64,000 nt of DNA from Pontibacter oryzae (GCF_003576375.1 NZ_QWGE01000001.1:806001-870000); one strand, 5' to 3'. Shown: positions 43,503 through 52,543, numbered from the stretch's first letter. A program made the numbers and translations. The notes: generated by a model not told the origin, from the letters alone.

Positions 43503-44075
43503 ATGAAGAAGAGTTTGTATGAGACGGATGAGGCGATCATAGAAGGCATCCGGCGCAGCGACGAACGAGCGCTAGCCCACCTGTACAAACTTTATTTCCC
43601 GATGATATCTCATTTTATTTTGAGTAACAGCGGAACCGATGACGAAGCCAAGGACATTTACCAGGAAGGCGTGATCGTGTTCTACGAGAAGATAAAGGAT
43701 AACAGCCTGGAGCTAAGCTGCCAGATTAAAACCTACCTGTACTCGGTGTGCAGGAGGCTCTGGCTAAAGCGGCTGGCCGAGAAGGGCCGCTTCGCCACCA
43801 AGCTGGATGACTCTGAAAGCTTTATCCCCGTTGACGAAGAAACCCAGCACCACGAAGAGCAGGAAAGGCAGTTTGGGGTGATGGGCGATGCGCTGGCACA
43901 GCTCGGGGAGCCGTGCCGGAGCCTAATCGAGGATTATTACATCCGGACACAAAGCATGCAGGATATTACCGCTAAGTTTGGCTATACCAACACCGACACG
44001 GCCAAGAACCAGAAGTATAAATGCCTGCAACGCCTGAAGAAGATATTTTTTACTACCTATAAGCCTGAAGTATAA
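43503..44075 (+). CDS. ECF-type RNA polymerase sigma factor
   Basis: 190 residues of the sigma-70 ECF group: region 2 with ALAHLYKLYFPMISHFILSNSG and DDEAKDIYQEGVIVFYEKI, and region 4 with LGEPCRSLIEDYYIRTQSMQDITAKFGYTNTDTAKNQKYKCLQRL, quoted by its core DITAKFGYTNTDTAKNQKYK. The ATG at 43503 is preferred to a TTG at 43494 that is at the predicted transcription start. Next gene, 42 bases on, encodes an anti-sigma-like/protease fusion. The final GAA-GTA-TAA lies on an AAGTATA copy. Probably autoregulated. Confidence 0.92.
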   Translation: MKKSLYETDEAIIEGIRRSDERALAHLYKLYFPMISHFILSNSGTDDEAKDIYQEGVIVFYEKIKDNSLELSCQIKTYLYSVCRRLWLKRLAEKGRFATKLDDSESFIPVDEETQHHEEQERQFGVMGDALAQLGEPCRSLIEDYYIRTQSMQDITAKFGYTNTDTAKNQKYKCLQRLKKIFFTTYKPEV

Positions 44076-44117
44076 ACGGCTACGATTTATGGCCCGCTGG
44101 CCAGAGGAGATAATATT

Positions 44118-45209
44118 ATGCTAGAGTACCGCGCATACGACGAGATTGAACGCTACCTGAACGGAAAAATGGCTTCTGAGGAGAAAGCTGCCTTTGAGGC
44201 ATTGCTGCACCATGATGCACGCCTTACCGAGCAGGTGGAGGAGCATCGCCAACTGCTGCACACCATGAAAAAGTATGGCCAGCGCCAGCAACTGCGTCAG
44301 CAGCTCAACAGCATACACAGCCAAATGGTAGCAACAGAGCCTTTGGCTGCATCGCCAAATGGCTGGAAGATTTTCTGGGGCAAGCACCGGCAAACAATGG
44401 CTGTGGCAGCCAGCGTATCGTTGCTCTCTGTTTTTGGCACACTCTGGAGCGTACAGCAGCTTAAAGCTCCCGTACGCCAGCAAACCGCACATTACGTGGA
44501 ACTACGCCGCGAGGTAGAACGCCTGAAAAAAACGCAGACTGCCATAATTAATGGTATTAACGATGCAAGCAAGCCAGCTACTCCACGCCCAGCAGCCTTC
44601 AGCGGTACAGGCTTTGCCATTTCCTCTGATGGTTATTTAGTAACCAGCTCGCACGTAGTGGAGGGCGCTGACTCTATCATGGTAGAGAACAAAGCCGGCC
44701 TGAAGTATAAAGTAAGCGAGGTTTACCGCGACGAGATCCATGACCTGTCTATCCTGAAAGTAACAGAGGATAATTTTGAAGGCTTTGGCAAATTGCCTTA
44801 TACCTTTAAAGTGTCTGAATCTGATCTGGGCGAGCGGGTGTTTACGCTGGGTTACCCGCGCGAGGACATCGTGTTTGGAGAAGGCTCGCTTAGCTCTTCT
44901 ACAGGTTTTGAAGGTGATACCACTTCTTACCAGATCTCCATTCCACTTAACCCTGGTAACAGCGGTGGCCCTTTACTCGATGACAAAGGTAACCTGATAG
45001 GCGTGATCAGTGGCAAGCAAGCTGGCCAAGAAGGCGCTGCTTTTGCGATCAAGTCGGCATACTTGCTGCAGCTTATTGATGAACTCCCTGGCGCTGGCAA
45101 AGTTGACCCGCTAACCCTTCCAAAAAATAATACACTTTCTACCCAAACCCGCCCACAACAGTTAAAAAAACTTAAAGAATACGTTTTTGTAGTAAAGGTG
45201 TACAATTGA
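44118..45209 (+). CDS. Anti-sigma-like N-domain fused through a membrane helix to an HtrA/trypsin-type protease
   Basis: 363 residues. Residues 1-88 are cytosolic, helical and polar, beginning YDEIERYLNGKMASEEKAAFE, the pattern seen at the start of Bacteroidota anti-sigma and regulator proteins. A membrane helix spans about 92-112, then a short coiled coil (124-140). Residues 158-345 form a chymotrypsin-fold protease: GTGFAISSDGYLVTSSHVVEG (His179), HDLSILKV (Asp209), LNPGNSGGPLLDD (Ser282). There is no PDZ domain. With N-in topology the protease faces the periplasm. It follows an ECF sigma gene, so it may combine anti-sigma and sensor-protease roles (inference). Confidence 0.85.
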   Translation: MLEYRAYDEIERYLNGKMASEEKAAFEALLHHDARLTEQVEEHRQLLHTMKKYGQRQQLRQQLNSIHSQMVATEPLAASPNGWKIFWGKHRQTMAVAASVSLLSVFGTLWSVQQLKAPVRQQTAHYVELRREVERLKKTQTAIINGINDASKPATPRPAAFSGTGFAISSDGYLVTSSHVVEGADSIMVENKAGLKYKVSEVYRDEIHDLSILKVTEDNFEGFGKLPYTFKVSESDLGERVFTLGYPREDIVFGEGSLSSSTGFEGDTTSYQISIPLNPGNSGGPLLDDKGNLIGVISGKQAGQEGAAFAIKSAYLLQLIDELPGAGKVDPLTLPKNNTLSTQTRPQQLKKLKEYVFVVKVYN

Positions 45210-45323
45210 TGAGTTAAGCCACGTAACCTTTGAGGCTATGCTGATACTTGTTCGCTGTATTAGCCCGTGTGAGTGGGGGTAGCTCAACAATTTCGTCCCT
45301 TTTCAGTTTATTAATAGTGATTT

Positions 45324-45336
45324 GAGCAAATTGCTC
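45324..45336. promoter_or_regulatory. Small palindrome GAGCAA-A-TTGCTC upstream of the first fasciclin gene
   Basis: Perfect 6-bp arms around one base, 37-49 bases before the start codon. Possibly an operator. No other evidence. Confidence 0.3.
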
Positions 45337-45372
45337 GACTATTTGTGCAACTATTAATTCAAACTGAGAGCT

Positions 45373-46083
45373 ATGAAAAAGAGAACAATATTTCCTGTTG
45401 CGCTGGCTGCAGCTATGCTATTTGGCTGTGCTAGCTCTAACGATAGCATGCAAGATACCACTGCCATGGACGATGACATGACCATGAGCGAAACCCAAAC
45501 TATGGCTGGTGACACGGAAACTACTTATGATTACGACGTAGTAGCAGACCCATCTGATACATACAAAGACATTTTCTCTAACACTACCGACACAGAAGAT
45601 TACAACGACATGTTCAGTACAGTTGATGATACTGAGCAATACGATGCACTTACACTGGCAAGAAAAAGCCCGAACCTATCTACTTTCGTAACGCTCATCG
45701 AAAAAGCTGAACTTGTAGATGATTTAGAACGTGTGGAGAAGTTTACCCTCTTCGCTCCCACCAATGCGGCCTTTGCCAAAATTCCTAAAGATAAACTAGA
45801 GATGCTCCTGATGCCTGACAATAAAGCAAAACTTATGCAGGTCCTTCAGGCACATGTGCTCCCAACCGAAGTTTCTTCGCTACAACTTAAAAATAATACC
45901 CGTATCCAAATGAGCGACGACAGCTACATTCCTGTCGAGTCTGATATGAATGGCACCAATATTCGCATTGGCGGTGCACAGGTTGTAAGAAGCAATATTG
46001 AGGCATCTAATGGTATGATACATGTTATTGACAGCGTGATTATGCCAGATGATGCTCGCGAAAGTAACCTGATCGGAGACTAA
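45373..46083 (+). CDS. Fasciclin (FAS1) domain lipoprotein, copy 1
   Basis: 236 residues. Lipoprotein signal ends in FGC (Cys19). An acidic Asp/Thr/Met-rich linker of about 60 residues includes SETQTMAGD. One FAS1 domain (about 90-228): LSTFVTLIEKAELVDDLE, FTLFAPTNAAFAKIPKDKLEMLL, LMQVLQAHVLP, and the closing ASNGMIHVIDSVIMP. FAS1 domains mediate cell-surface or matrix adhesion. A paralog follows after a terminator, sharing the SETQTMAGD linker. Confidence 0.93.
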   Translation: MKKRTIFPVALAAAMLFGCASSNDSMQDTTAMDDDMTMSETQTMAGDTETTYDYDVVADPSDTYKDIFSNTTDTEDYNDMFSTVDDTEQYDALTLARKSPNLSTFVTLIEKAELVDDLERVEKFTLFAPTNAAFAKIPKDKLEMLLMPDNKAKLMQVLQAHVLPTEVSSLQLKNNTRIQMSDDSYIPVESDMNGTNIRIGGAQVVRSNIEASNGMIHVIDSVIMPDDARESNLIGD

Positions 46084-46105
46084 GAAACACATTATCCTAT
46101 TTATC

Positions 46106-46144
46106 AAAGCCCTCTTTCTTAAATACAAAGAGGGCTTTCTTTAT
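46106..46144 (+). terminator. Terminator between the fasciclin genes
   Basis: Perfect 12-bp inverted repeat (46106-46117 and 46127-46138), 9-nt loop, T-rich tail. Confidence 0.9.
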
Positions 46145-46206
46145 TTAACTGTATGTATAAAGTAGCTGCAACATCTTTCATAAGTGCCATTTATATAGCC
46201 TATCAT

Positions 46207-46824
46207 ATGAAAAATTTTATACTTGTACTGGGCATGCTCACCCTTTGTGGGTGTGCTGGCATACACGATTCATCCCTTAGTAATGAGGAAATAGTAATTA
46301 GCGAAACACAAACTATGGCCGGTGATGGCGATGAGTCTATATCAGCTTCAAAGTACAATGGTATATTCGCAGGAATTGAGAACACCGCACAATATGATCT
46401 TGTGGCATTAGCCAAGACAGATCCGAACCTTACAACCTTTGTGCAGCTAATTGAGCAGGCCGATATGGCCTCGGAATTAAGCCATGGTGGCCAACATACA
46501 CTGTTTATACCTATAAACGATGCGTTTTCAGAGTTATCAGAAGACTCGCTGCATAACCTGATGGCACCTGAAAGCAGAGCGCAACTTATACGGATGCTTC
46601 AGGCGCACATTTTGGCCGGCATCCTGCCCTCCACTGATATTACCAACAGTCAGCATATAGAAAGTAGCGCCGGAGACTATTTAAGTATTGATACAGCAGC
46701 TAGCCCTGCAACGCTAACTGTAGGAGGAGCTACGGTTTTAAAACCTGACGTTCGGGCTGGAAACGGAATCATACATATAGTTGATAGGCTGCTGGTTTCA
46801 TCAGAAGGCATTGGCCGTTATTAG
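46207..46824 (+). CDS. Fasciclin (FAS1) domain lipoprotein, copy 2
   Basis: 205 residues with the ATG at 46207, which starts a lipoprotein signal (MKNFILVLGMLTLCGC). The longer frame from 46153 adds 18 residues without signal character. FAS1 domain: LTTFVQLIEQADMASELS, HTLFIPINDAFSELSEDSLHNLM, QAHILAG, and GNGIIHIVDRLLV. Shares SETQTMAGD with copy 1 but has a shorter acidic linker, so a tandem duplication with divergence is likely. Codon use is a little more A/T-rich than the first copy. Confidence 0.9.
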   Translation: MKNFILVLGMLTLCGCAGIHDSSLSNEEIVISETQTMAGDGDESISASKYNGIFAGIENTAQYDLVALAKTDPNLTTFVQLIEQADMASELSHGGQHTLFIPINDAFSELSEDSLHNLMAPESRAQLIRMLQAHILAGILPSTDITNSQHIESSAGDYLSIDTAASPATLTVGGATVLKPDVRAGNGIIHIVDRLLVSSEGIGRY

Positions 46825-46959
46825 TAAATTACTATTTATCACCTTTTCAACGAGCCATGAAAGTATTTTCGTAACTCATCGTTGTTTTAACCGTTTAAAA
46901 AGCAGAGCAAGCCAAAAGCTGGCTTGCCTGTTTAGGACACAATATTTACAGATAAAGCT

Positions 46960-47493
46960 ATGATGAACAAAACAGATAACGCGGGTATCATGACCGCTAT
47001 GTTTAGAGACAGAGACAGCGCAGAGCGTGCTTATAACGAATTAAGAGCACGTGGTTATAGCAAAGACGATATTAACGTAATCATGTCAGATGAGGCTCGC
47101 AAACGCCATTTTGCGGGAGATGATGTAGAAGAAACAGAACTTGGCAATAAATCGATGGAAGGCACTGGAGCTGGTTCTGCCATTGGCGGTACTTTGGGCG
47201 CCATAGTAGGCGCAGTGGCTGCTATTGGCACATCGGTAGCTATCCCTGGGTTAGGCTTAGTAATTGCCGGCCCACTAGCAGCTGGATTGGCAGGTGCGGG
47301 TGCAGGGGGCTTAACAGGCGGCCTGATTGGCGCGCTGATTGGTGCTGGCATTCCGGAGGAACGCGCTAAAGTGTATGAGACGGGCGTGAAAGAAGGCAAT
47401 ATTGTTCTAGGTTTTAAACCGCATACAGCTGAAGATGCCAGATATTTCGAGTCTCATTTCCAGCAACAAAGAGGTGAACATATCTATTATTAA
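46960..47493 (+). CDS. General-stress-like protein with glycine-zipper region
   Basis: 177 residues. The N-terminus TAMFRDRDSAERAYNELRARGYSKDDINVIMSDEARKR (core FRDRDSAERAYNEL) resembles the domain of general stress protein 17M, which binds small ligands or partners. The middle (about 68-130) is Gly/Ala-rich with GxxxG repeats, a glycine zipper that could insert in a membrane or oligomerise. The C-terminal IPEERAKVYETGVKEGNIVLGF is typical of the same group. No signal peptide. Likely stress induced (family knowledge). Followed by a strong terminator. Confidence 0.85.
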   Translation: MMNKTDNAGIMTAMFRDRDSAERAYNELRARGYSKDDINVIMSDEARKRHFAGDDVEETELGNKSMEGTGAGSAIGGTLGAIVGAVAAIGTSVAIPGLGLVIAGPLAAGLAGAGAGGLTGGLIGALIGAGIPEERAKVYETGVKEGNIVLGFKPHTAEDARYFESHFQQQRGEHIYY

Positions 47494-47528
47494 TTAACCC
47501 CCGATTTAACCGGATAAGTTTTTTTAAT

Positions 47529-47569
47529 AAGCCCTTGACAATAACTTTATGTTGTCAAGGGCTTTTTTT
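47529..47569 (+). terminator. Terminator of the glycine-zipper stress gene
   Basis: Perfect 13-bp inverted repeat (47529-47541 and 47552-47564), 10-nt loop, T tract. Confidence 0.92.
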
Positions 47570-47873
47570 GTGCATTTCATCCTTAAAAACTTTGTTTAAA
47601 CTCTAGTTTATTTAATCTTTTATTAAATATATGCTTTAAATTATGCTAACACGCTATAACGGCTTGTTCTTAGAAAAAAATTACTTATTATTGAATAATA
47701 AATACTGCTTTACAGGCGGCATTTATGCGTTTTTTTAATTGTCGCCTGAGTAATTTAGATGCAATTCTGGCATCCCTGTAATTTCTTAAATTATTGAGGA
47801 TCATATTTTTGGCACCATTTCTGTTAGATCAGGCGCCTGTATGTAAGTGAATAACCCTTAAGCAGAACAAAGA
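47570..47873. other. Intergenic, AT-rich, no gene seen
   Basis: About 300 bp. Contains TATTTTTG at 47804-47811, a possible -7 element for the following response regulator, without a clear -33. Confidence 0.4.
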
Positions 47874-48305
47874 ATGTATAAGCTGAACCACATCCTCATA
47901 ATTGATGATGATCAGATAAATAACTTATTCTCTCAGATTATACTTGAAGATGCGAACGTAAGCAACCTTGTATCTATCTGCCAAAGTGTGCCCGAAGCGC
48001 TAGATTTTTTACGCGCCGCCGAGACCGAGGAAGATACTTTGTTCCCTGACCTGATACTGCTGGATATAAGTATGCCTTCGCTGGATGGTTTTGATTTTCT
48101 GGACCGATACTATGCCTTAGGCTATAATGAACGCCACAACACATTCATCTCCATGTTCACTTCTTCCGAAGAATTGGAGCATCAGAACCGCGCCAAAGAA
48201 TATGATGTGGTTGTTGGGTTCATTAACAAACCTCTCTCTGTCCCTACGCTCCATTCCATACTTGCTCTGCAAGCCAGCAACCGCGCCGAAAACAATTTGA
48301 GGTAG
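47874..48305 (+). CDS. Single-domain response regulator
   Basis: 143-residue receiver with nothing attached. Acidic pocket IIDDDQINN, phospho-acceptor Asp in LILLDISMPSLDGFDFL, then the switch Thr/Ser in SMFTSSEELE and the Lys in FINKPLS. No output domain. It could act as a phosphate shuttle or a CheY-like effector for the kinases in this genome, including those at 5.4-12 kb (inference). No cognate kinase is next to it. Start ATG at 47874. Confidence 0.92.
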   Translation: MYKLNHILIIDDDQINNLFSQIILEDANVSNLVSICQSVPEALDFLRAAETEEDTLFPDLILLDISMPSLDGFDFLDRYYALGYNERHNTFISMFTSSEELEHQNRAKEYDVVVGFINKPLSVPTLHSILALQASNRAENNLR

Positions 48306-48358
48306 TTCCGTATGTTAAGGGGTATGTATTTTTTACTTATCTCTAACACACATAAGCT

Positions 48359-48958
48359 ATGAAAAAAATAGGAAAAGCGCTTGGGTGTATTGCAGCACTA
48401 GCTATGCTGGCCTCATGCAGTTCTGGCTCCGATAGCCAGAATAACGAGCAGGCCGGCACCGTTGTTGTAGCCACCGATTCCACTCTTACAGAAGATAACC
48501 AAGAATTACTGGCCTTTGCAGCCCGCAACAACATGCTGCAGATAGAACTAGGCCGGTTGGCAACTGCCCATGGCGCATCAGAGAATGTAAAGACTTTTGG
48601 GCAGGAGTTAATAACCTGGTACTCCGATAAGCAGCAGGAATTGCAAACACTTGCTCAGCAATATAACATTACCTTGCCACAACAACTGGCAGATGACCAA
48701 TCGGAACAGCTTAAAGAACTTAGAGAAGCCAATGCCAGGGAGTTTGACCAAGCGTATTGGGACAGCGTAATTGAAGCACAAAAAGAGGCGGTTGATGAAT
48801 TTGACGATGAGTTGAAGCGCGTGGAAGATACTAATGCTAGCGCATTCTCCATCTGGGCCCGAAATACATTACAAGAGTTGCGGGCACAGCTAGTTCAGGC
48901 CGAAGCACATGAGTTAGAGCTTAAGAACCGCGATGGTGGTATTACTGAAAGTCTTTAG
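48359..48958 (+). CDS. DUF4142 lipoprotein
   Basis: 199 residues: signal peptide ending in LASC (Cys20), then a helical ferritin-like DUF4142 domain (about 46-198) with FAARNNMLQIELGRLATAHGASENVKTFGQELI and the later helices rich in Gln/Glu. Family members are periplasmic four-helix proteins of unknown function, common next to stress genes. A Asp/Glu-rich linker follows the lipobox. Ends before a hairpin shared with the convergent esterase gene. Confidence 0.9.
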   Translation: MKKIGKALGCIAALAMLASCSSGSDSQNNEQAGTVVVATDSTLTEDNQELLAFAARNNMLQIELGRLATAHGASENVKTFGQELITWYSDKQQELQTLAQQYNITLPQQLADDQSEQLKELREANAREFDQAYWDSVIEAQKEAVDEFDDELKRVEDTNASAFSIWARNTLQELRAQLVQAEAHELELKNRDGGITESL

Positions 48959-48979
48959 TTTTTTGGTAATTTATGAAGG

Positions 48980-49021
48980 AACCCACTGGGTGAGTTGAGC
49001 TAGCTTACCTGGTGGGTTTTT
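48980..49021 (+). terminator. Terminator of the DUF4142 gene
   Basis: Inverted repeat AACCCAC/GTGGGTT (48980-48986 and 49012-49018) with partly paired inner bases and a T tail. The convergent esterase gene ends 5 bases further. Confidence 0.75.
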
Positions 49022-49025
49022 AATA

Positions 49026-49577
49026 TCAGATCAGTTCCTTAAGCTTGCTCCAAGTATGCTTAGCCAAAATTTTCTGGCCTTCTGCATTTGGGTGAACCCC
49101 ATCGGGCAGGTTTAGGTGCCTGTTTCCGGCAACCCCTTCCAGCAAGAAAGGAATGAAATGTATGTTATTTTCAAGCGCCAGTTCCCGAAACAGCTTTCTG
49201 AACTCTGCAGCGTAACGGCCGGGTACAATATCCGGAATCTCCATACCTGAAAGTATAAATTTAGCCTCTGGGTATGCGTGGCGCACTTTATTAAGAATTT
49301 CTTGTAGGTTTTGGGTGGTCTCGCGGGCAGGTATGCCCCTAAGGCCGTCGTTTGCGCCCAGAGCAAGTATAAAAATTGAGATTGGTTCGTTAAGCCAACG
49401 GTCGATGCGATGCACGCCGCCAGCTGTTGTATCACCGCTTAATCCCCCGTTCAGCACTTTATATTCAGTATACCCTTCCTGCCTCAGCTGCTCCTGAAGT
49501 AAGCTAGGGTAAGCCTGCGAAGCAGGCAAGCCATAACCTGCTGTCAGGCTGTCACCGAATATAAGTATGTTCTTCAT
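49026..49577 (-). CDS. SGNH-family esterase / lysophospholipase (TesA-like)
   Basis: About 183-residue GDSL hydrolase. Block I GDSLTAGYGLPASQAYP (catalytic Ser), block II Gly in NGGLSGDTTAGG, block III ALGANDGLRG, block V PDGVHPNAEGQ with Asp and His. No signal peptide, unlike E. coli TesA. The ATG at 49577 is chosen: an AAGAG Shine-Dalgarno-like sequence is 9 bases upstream of it but directly against the alternative ATG at 49586. Acts on esters or acyl-CoA; substrate unknown. Confidence 0.92.
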   Translation of the reverse strand: MKNILIFGDSLTAGYGLPASQAYPSLLQEQLRQEGYTEYKVLNGGLSGDTTAGGVHRIDRWLNEPISIFILALGANDGLRGIPARETTQNLQEILNKVRHAYPEAKFILSGMEIPDIVPGRYAAEFRKLFRELALENNIHFIPFLLEGVAGNRHLNLPDGVHPNAEGQKILAKHTWSKLKELI

Positions 49578-49616
49578 CAGATGCATCTCTTAGGTAGTAA
49601 GCATTTCTTACTTGCA

Positions 49617-49658
49617 TAAAACAGAGCGGGTTGCCTTAGTTAGGGCAACCCGCTCTGT
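49617..49658 (-). terminator. Terminator of the DUF2383-like gene
   Basis: Perfect 15-bp inverted repeat (49621-49635 and 49644-49658), 8-nt loop, TTTT on the minus strand. Confidence 0.92.
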
Positions 49659-49678
49659 AAATTTATTTATACTTTATA

Positions 49679-50128
49679 CTAATCTGCAGATTCTTTCATC
49701 TGGCGTAAACGCTCACAAGTAGCTAAAGACGCTTGCTTCTGTTTTTCAACCATCTGCACAACATTTTGTGGCAAATCTGCTCTGTTGTCCAGCGCATCGT
49801 TATAGGCTTTCTGGGCCCACTCTTCACCGTAAATATTGGATTCGATAATTGATTCTTCGTCGTTACCAGTCGCAGCAGACTTTACATCCATCCAACCGCG
49901 GTATATTTTACCCTTGGCGGTAGTGCTTTTCTCTGCTGAGCCGCCCATGCTGCTAATCGAGCTGTTTATCTCGTTTGAGAAGCTGCGGCTCTGGTTAATA
50001 AGGTCGTTGTAATAAGATTTATGCGCTGGGTCTTTCGTGGCATCAGCGGCATGCTTGTATCCTTCTATTCTATCGTTTACAAATTGGTTAAGCTCCTGTA
50101 ATACATTTACAGTTTTTTCATTATTCAT
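49679..50128 (-). CDS. PA2169/DUF2383-like four-helix protein
   Basis: 149 residues, all helical. LNQFVNDRIEGYKHAADATKDPAHKSYYNDLINQSRSFSNEI (core LNQFVNDRIEGYKHAADA), GKIYRGWMDVKSAATGNDEESIIESNIYGEEWAQKAYNDAL and the C-terminal VEKQKQASLATCERLRQM match the family of ferritin-like four-helix bundles annotated DUF2383. Function unknown; often stress-associated. The ATG at 50128 is preferred to a GTG at 50149 because GAGA lies just upstream. Faces the C-terminal protease gene divergently. Confidence 0.87.
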   Translation of the reverse strand: MNNEKTVNVLQELNQFVNDRIEGYKHAADATKDPAHKSYYNDLINQSRSFSNEINSSISSMGGSAEKSTTAKGKIYRGWMDVKSAATGNDEESIIESNIYGEEWAQKAYNDALDNRADLPQNVVQMVEKQKQASLATCERLRQMKESAD

Positions 50129-50348
50129 AGTTCTCGTATTTTGGTTCACATTATATTGGAACGAAAAAAACGACTTACAGTTATAATATTAAGCGCTTTG
50201 TTCCGTATGTTATACTTTAAGCGCTTGTGCTGTAGCACAGTGGGTGCTGTAGCTATGATATAATATTTTTTTCTTTTACATTACGTTTTGATGCCGATCT
50301 GCGGCACCACTTTTGCGATATAACTTTTGGTTCAACTTACTTAAATAG

Positions 50349-52457
50349 ATGCTATCATTGACAACCCGTTTTAAAATCATACTGTCGGTATTGGCTGTCA
50401 TCCTGGTAACAGGCTCATTTATACTTTATAAGCGTGATGCTACGCCCGAAGGTAAGAACGAGATCCTGATTAAAGCTTTGATGCAGGGCCTGAATACCGG
50501 CCACTACCAACCTGAAAAGGTTGACGATAACTTTTCTAAAAAGGTATTTAATCTGTACCTAGAGCGCTTAGATTATAACAAAAAATTCTTGCTGGCAACC
50601 GACGTTGCCAAGCTACGCCAGTACGAGGCAGCCATTGATGACGAGCTGCGCGAGGGTTCATTTAAGTTTTTCGACATGTCTGCCGACTTGATTGAGCAGC
50701 GCGTAAAAGATTCTGAAGCATATTACAAGGAAATCCTTAATAAGCCTTTCGACTTTTCTAAGGATGAGCAAATAGAGCTCGACGGTAAGAAGCTAGCCTA
50801 TGCTAAGAACACCTCGGAACTGAAAGAGGCCTGGAGAAAGCAGCTGAAGTACCAAACCTTGGTGCGCCTGGTGGACATGCAGGAAGAGCAGCAGAAAAAG
50901 CTTGACAAAGGTGAAAAGGTAGAGAAAAGATCTACGGAGCAGATGGAGGTAGAGGCACGTGAGAAGGTAAAGAAAACCTATGATGACCTCTATGCGCGCC
51001 TGGCCAAAGTTAACCGCGACGACCGCCGCTCAACCTATATTAATGCTATTACTAACGTGTATGACCCTCACACGGGTTATTTCCCTCCTAAGGCCAAAGC
51101 TGATTTCGACATCAACTTTACAGGCCGGTTAGAAGGTATCGGTGCCTCATTACAGGAAAAAGACGGCCAGATTAAAGTAATGGAAATCGTGCCGGGTAGC
51201 CCATCATACCTGCAAGGCGAACTTAAGCCTGGAGATATTATCCAGAAGGTTGGGCAAGCTGCCGAAGAACCAATATTGGTAGAAGGCATGCGCCTGGACG
51301 ATGCCATTCAGTTTATCCGTGGTAAAAAAGGGACGGAGGTTCGCCTTACTGTTAAAAAGCCGGATGGCTCCACCAAGATAATCCCAATCGTGCGTGATGT
51401 GATCGTGTTTGAAGAAACCTATGCGCAGTCTGCTCTAATTGAGGATAAGGAGAAGATTGGATACATCAAGTTGCCAGGCTTCTATGCTGACTTTGAGAAC
51501 AAGAATGGCCGTTTCAGCGGTGCTGATGTGAAAAAGGAAGTAGCCAAGCTAAAAGCCGCAGGTATGCAGGGCCTGATCCTGGACTTGCGTAACAACGGTG
51601 GTGGCTCGCTGGCCGATGCCGTAGAAATGGCTGGTTTGTTCATTGAGCAGGGCCCGATCGTGCAGGTTAAAACCGCCTCTGGCAAAGCTGTAGTGCTAGA
51701 TGACCGCGACGCGCAGGTACAGTACGGTGGCCCGCTGGTTATACTTGTTAACTCAAACAGCGCCTCGGCCTCTGAGATTCTGGCAGCCGCCATGCAGGAT
51801 TATAAGCGTGCCGTTATTGTCGGTAGCCCAACGTTTGGCAAAGGCACCGTGCAGCAGTTCTTTGAACTTGATGAAGCACTTCCTTCGCAGTTTAACCCTT
51901 ACAAACCTTTCGGTGCGCTTAAACTAACTACACAGAAGTTTTACCGCATTAACGGTGGCACCACGCAGCTGCGCGGTGTAACGCCGGACGTAGTATTACC
52001 AGATGCTTACGCATACCTTGAGTTTGGCGAGAAAGAGCAGGACTTCCCGCTCCCTTTTGATGAGATCTCACCAGCCAAGTATAAGCCTTGGAACAATGGT
52101 AAAATAAACCTGACCCAGGTAAAATCGCATAGCCAACAGCGTGTAGCCAAAAACAACAGCTTTGAGCTGATCCAGGAAACGGCGGAGCGCCTGAAAAAGC
52201 AGTCCGACAATACAACCCGCTCACTGCAGATAGATAAGTACCTTGCAGAAGAGCGCAAGGCCGAAGCCGAAGCGAAGCGCTTGGAAGAAGCCCAGAAAAA
52301 AGTGCCTGTATTAAATGTGCACCGCCTGCAGCAAGATTTGCAAGCCCTTGGCACCGACACCGCAAAAGTTGCCCGCAACAAAGAGTTTATGAAAGACCTG
52401 AAGCAGGATGTGTACGTGGAAGAGGCTGTAGCCATAATCCAAAGCGACCTGAAATAA
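50349..52457 (+). CDS. prc: C-terminal processing (tail-specific) protease, Prc type
   Basis: 702 residues, matching long-form Tsp/Prc rather than short CtpA. Membrane anchor or signal at about 8-27, an N-terminal helical domain (about 40-230), the PDZ domain with GIGASLQEKDGQIKVMEIVPGSPSYL, the S41 core with LRNNGGGSLADAVEMAGLF, the SASASE motif at 471-476 containing the catalytic Ser, Lys498 in GSPTFGKGTVQ, and a C-terminal helical DUF3340 region with a Glu/Ala-rich coiled coil. Degrades tail-tagged or misfolded envelope proteins. Ends at a strong terminator. Confidence 0.95.
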   Translation: MLSLTTRFKIILSVLAVILVTGSFILYKRDATPEGKNEILIKALMQGLNTGHYQPEKVDDNFSKKVFNLYLERLDYNKKFLLATDVAKLRQYEAAIDDELREGSFKFFDMSADLIEQRVKDSEAYYKEILNKPFDFSKDEQIELDGKKLAYAKNTSELKEAWRKQLKYQTLVRLVDMQEEQQKKLDKGEKVEKRSTEQMEVEAREKVKKTYDDLYARLAKVNRDDRRSTYINAITNVYDPHTGYFPPKAKADFDINFTGRLEGIGASLQEKDGQIKVMEIVPGSPSYLQGELKPGDIIQKVGQAAEEPILVEGMRLDDAIQFIRGKKGTEVRLTVKKPDGSTKIIPIVRDVIVFEETYAQSALIEDKEKIGYIKLPGFYADFENKNGRFSGADVKKEVAKLKAAGMQGLILDLRNNGGGSLADAVEMAGLFIEQGPIVQVKTASGKAVVLDDRDAQVQYGGPLVILVNSNSASASEILAAAMQDYKRAVIVGSPTFGKGTVQQFFELDEALPSQFNPYKPFGALKLTTQKFYRINGGTTQLRGVTPDVVLPDAYAYLEFGEKEQDFPLPFDEISPAKYKPWNNGKINLTQVKSHSQQRVAKNNSFELIQETAERLKKQSDNTTRSLQIDKYLAEERKAEAEAKRLEEAQKKVPVLNVHRLQQDLQALGTDTAKVARNKEFMKDLKQDVYVEEAVAIIQSDLK

Positions 52458-52477
52458 GAACTTAACTTAGTCTATCG

Positions 52478-52511
52478 AAAACGCCAGCTACTTAAATAGC
52501 TGGCGTTTTTT
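52478..52511 (+). terminator. Terminator of prc
   Basis: Perfect 13-bp inverted repeat (52478-52490 and 52497-52509), 6-nt loop, T tail. Confidence 0.92.
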
Positions 52512-52543
52512 GTATATTACCTGTCCTAACATCAACCTCAATT

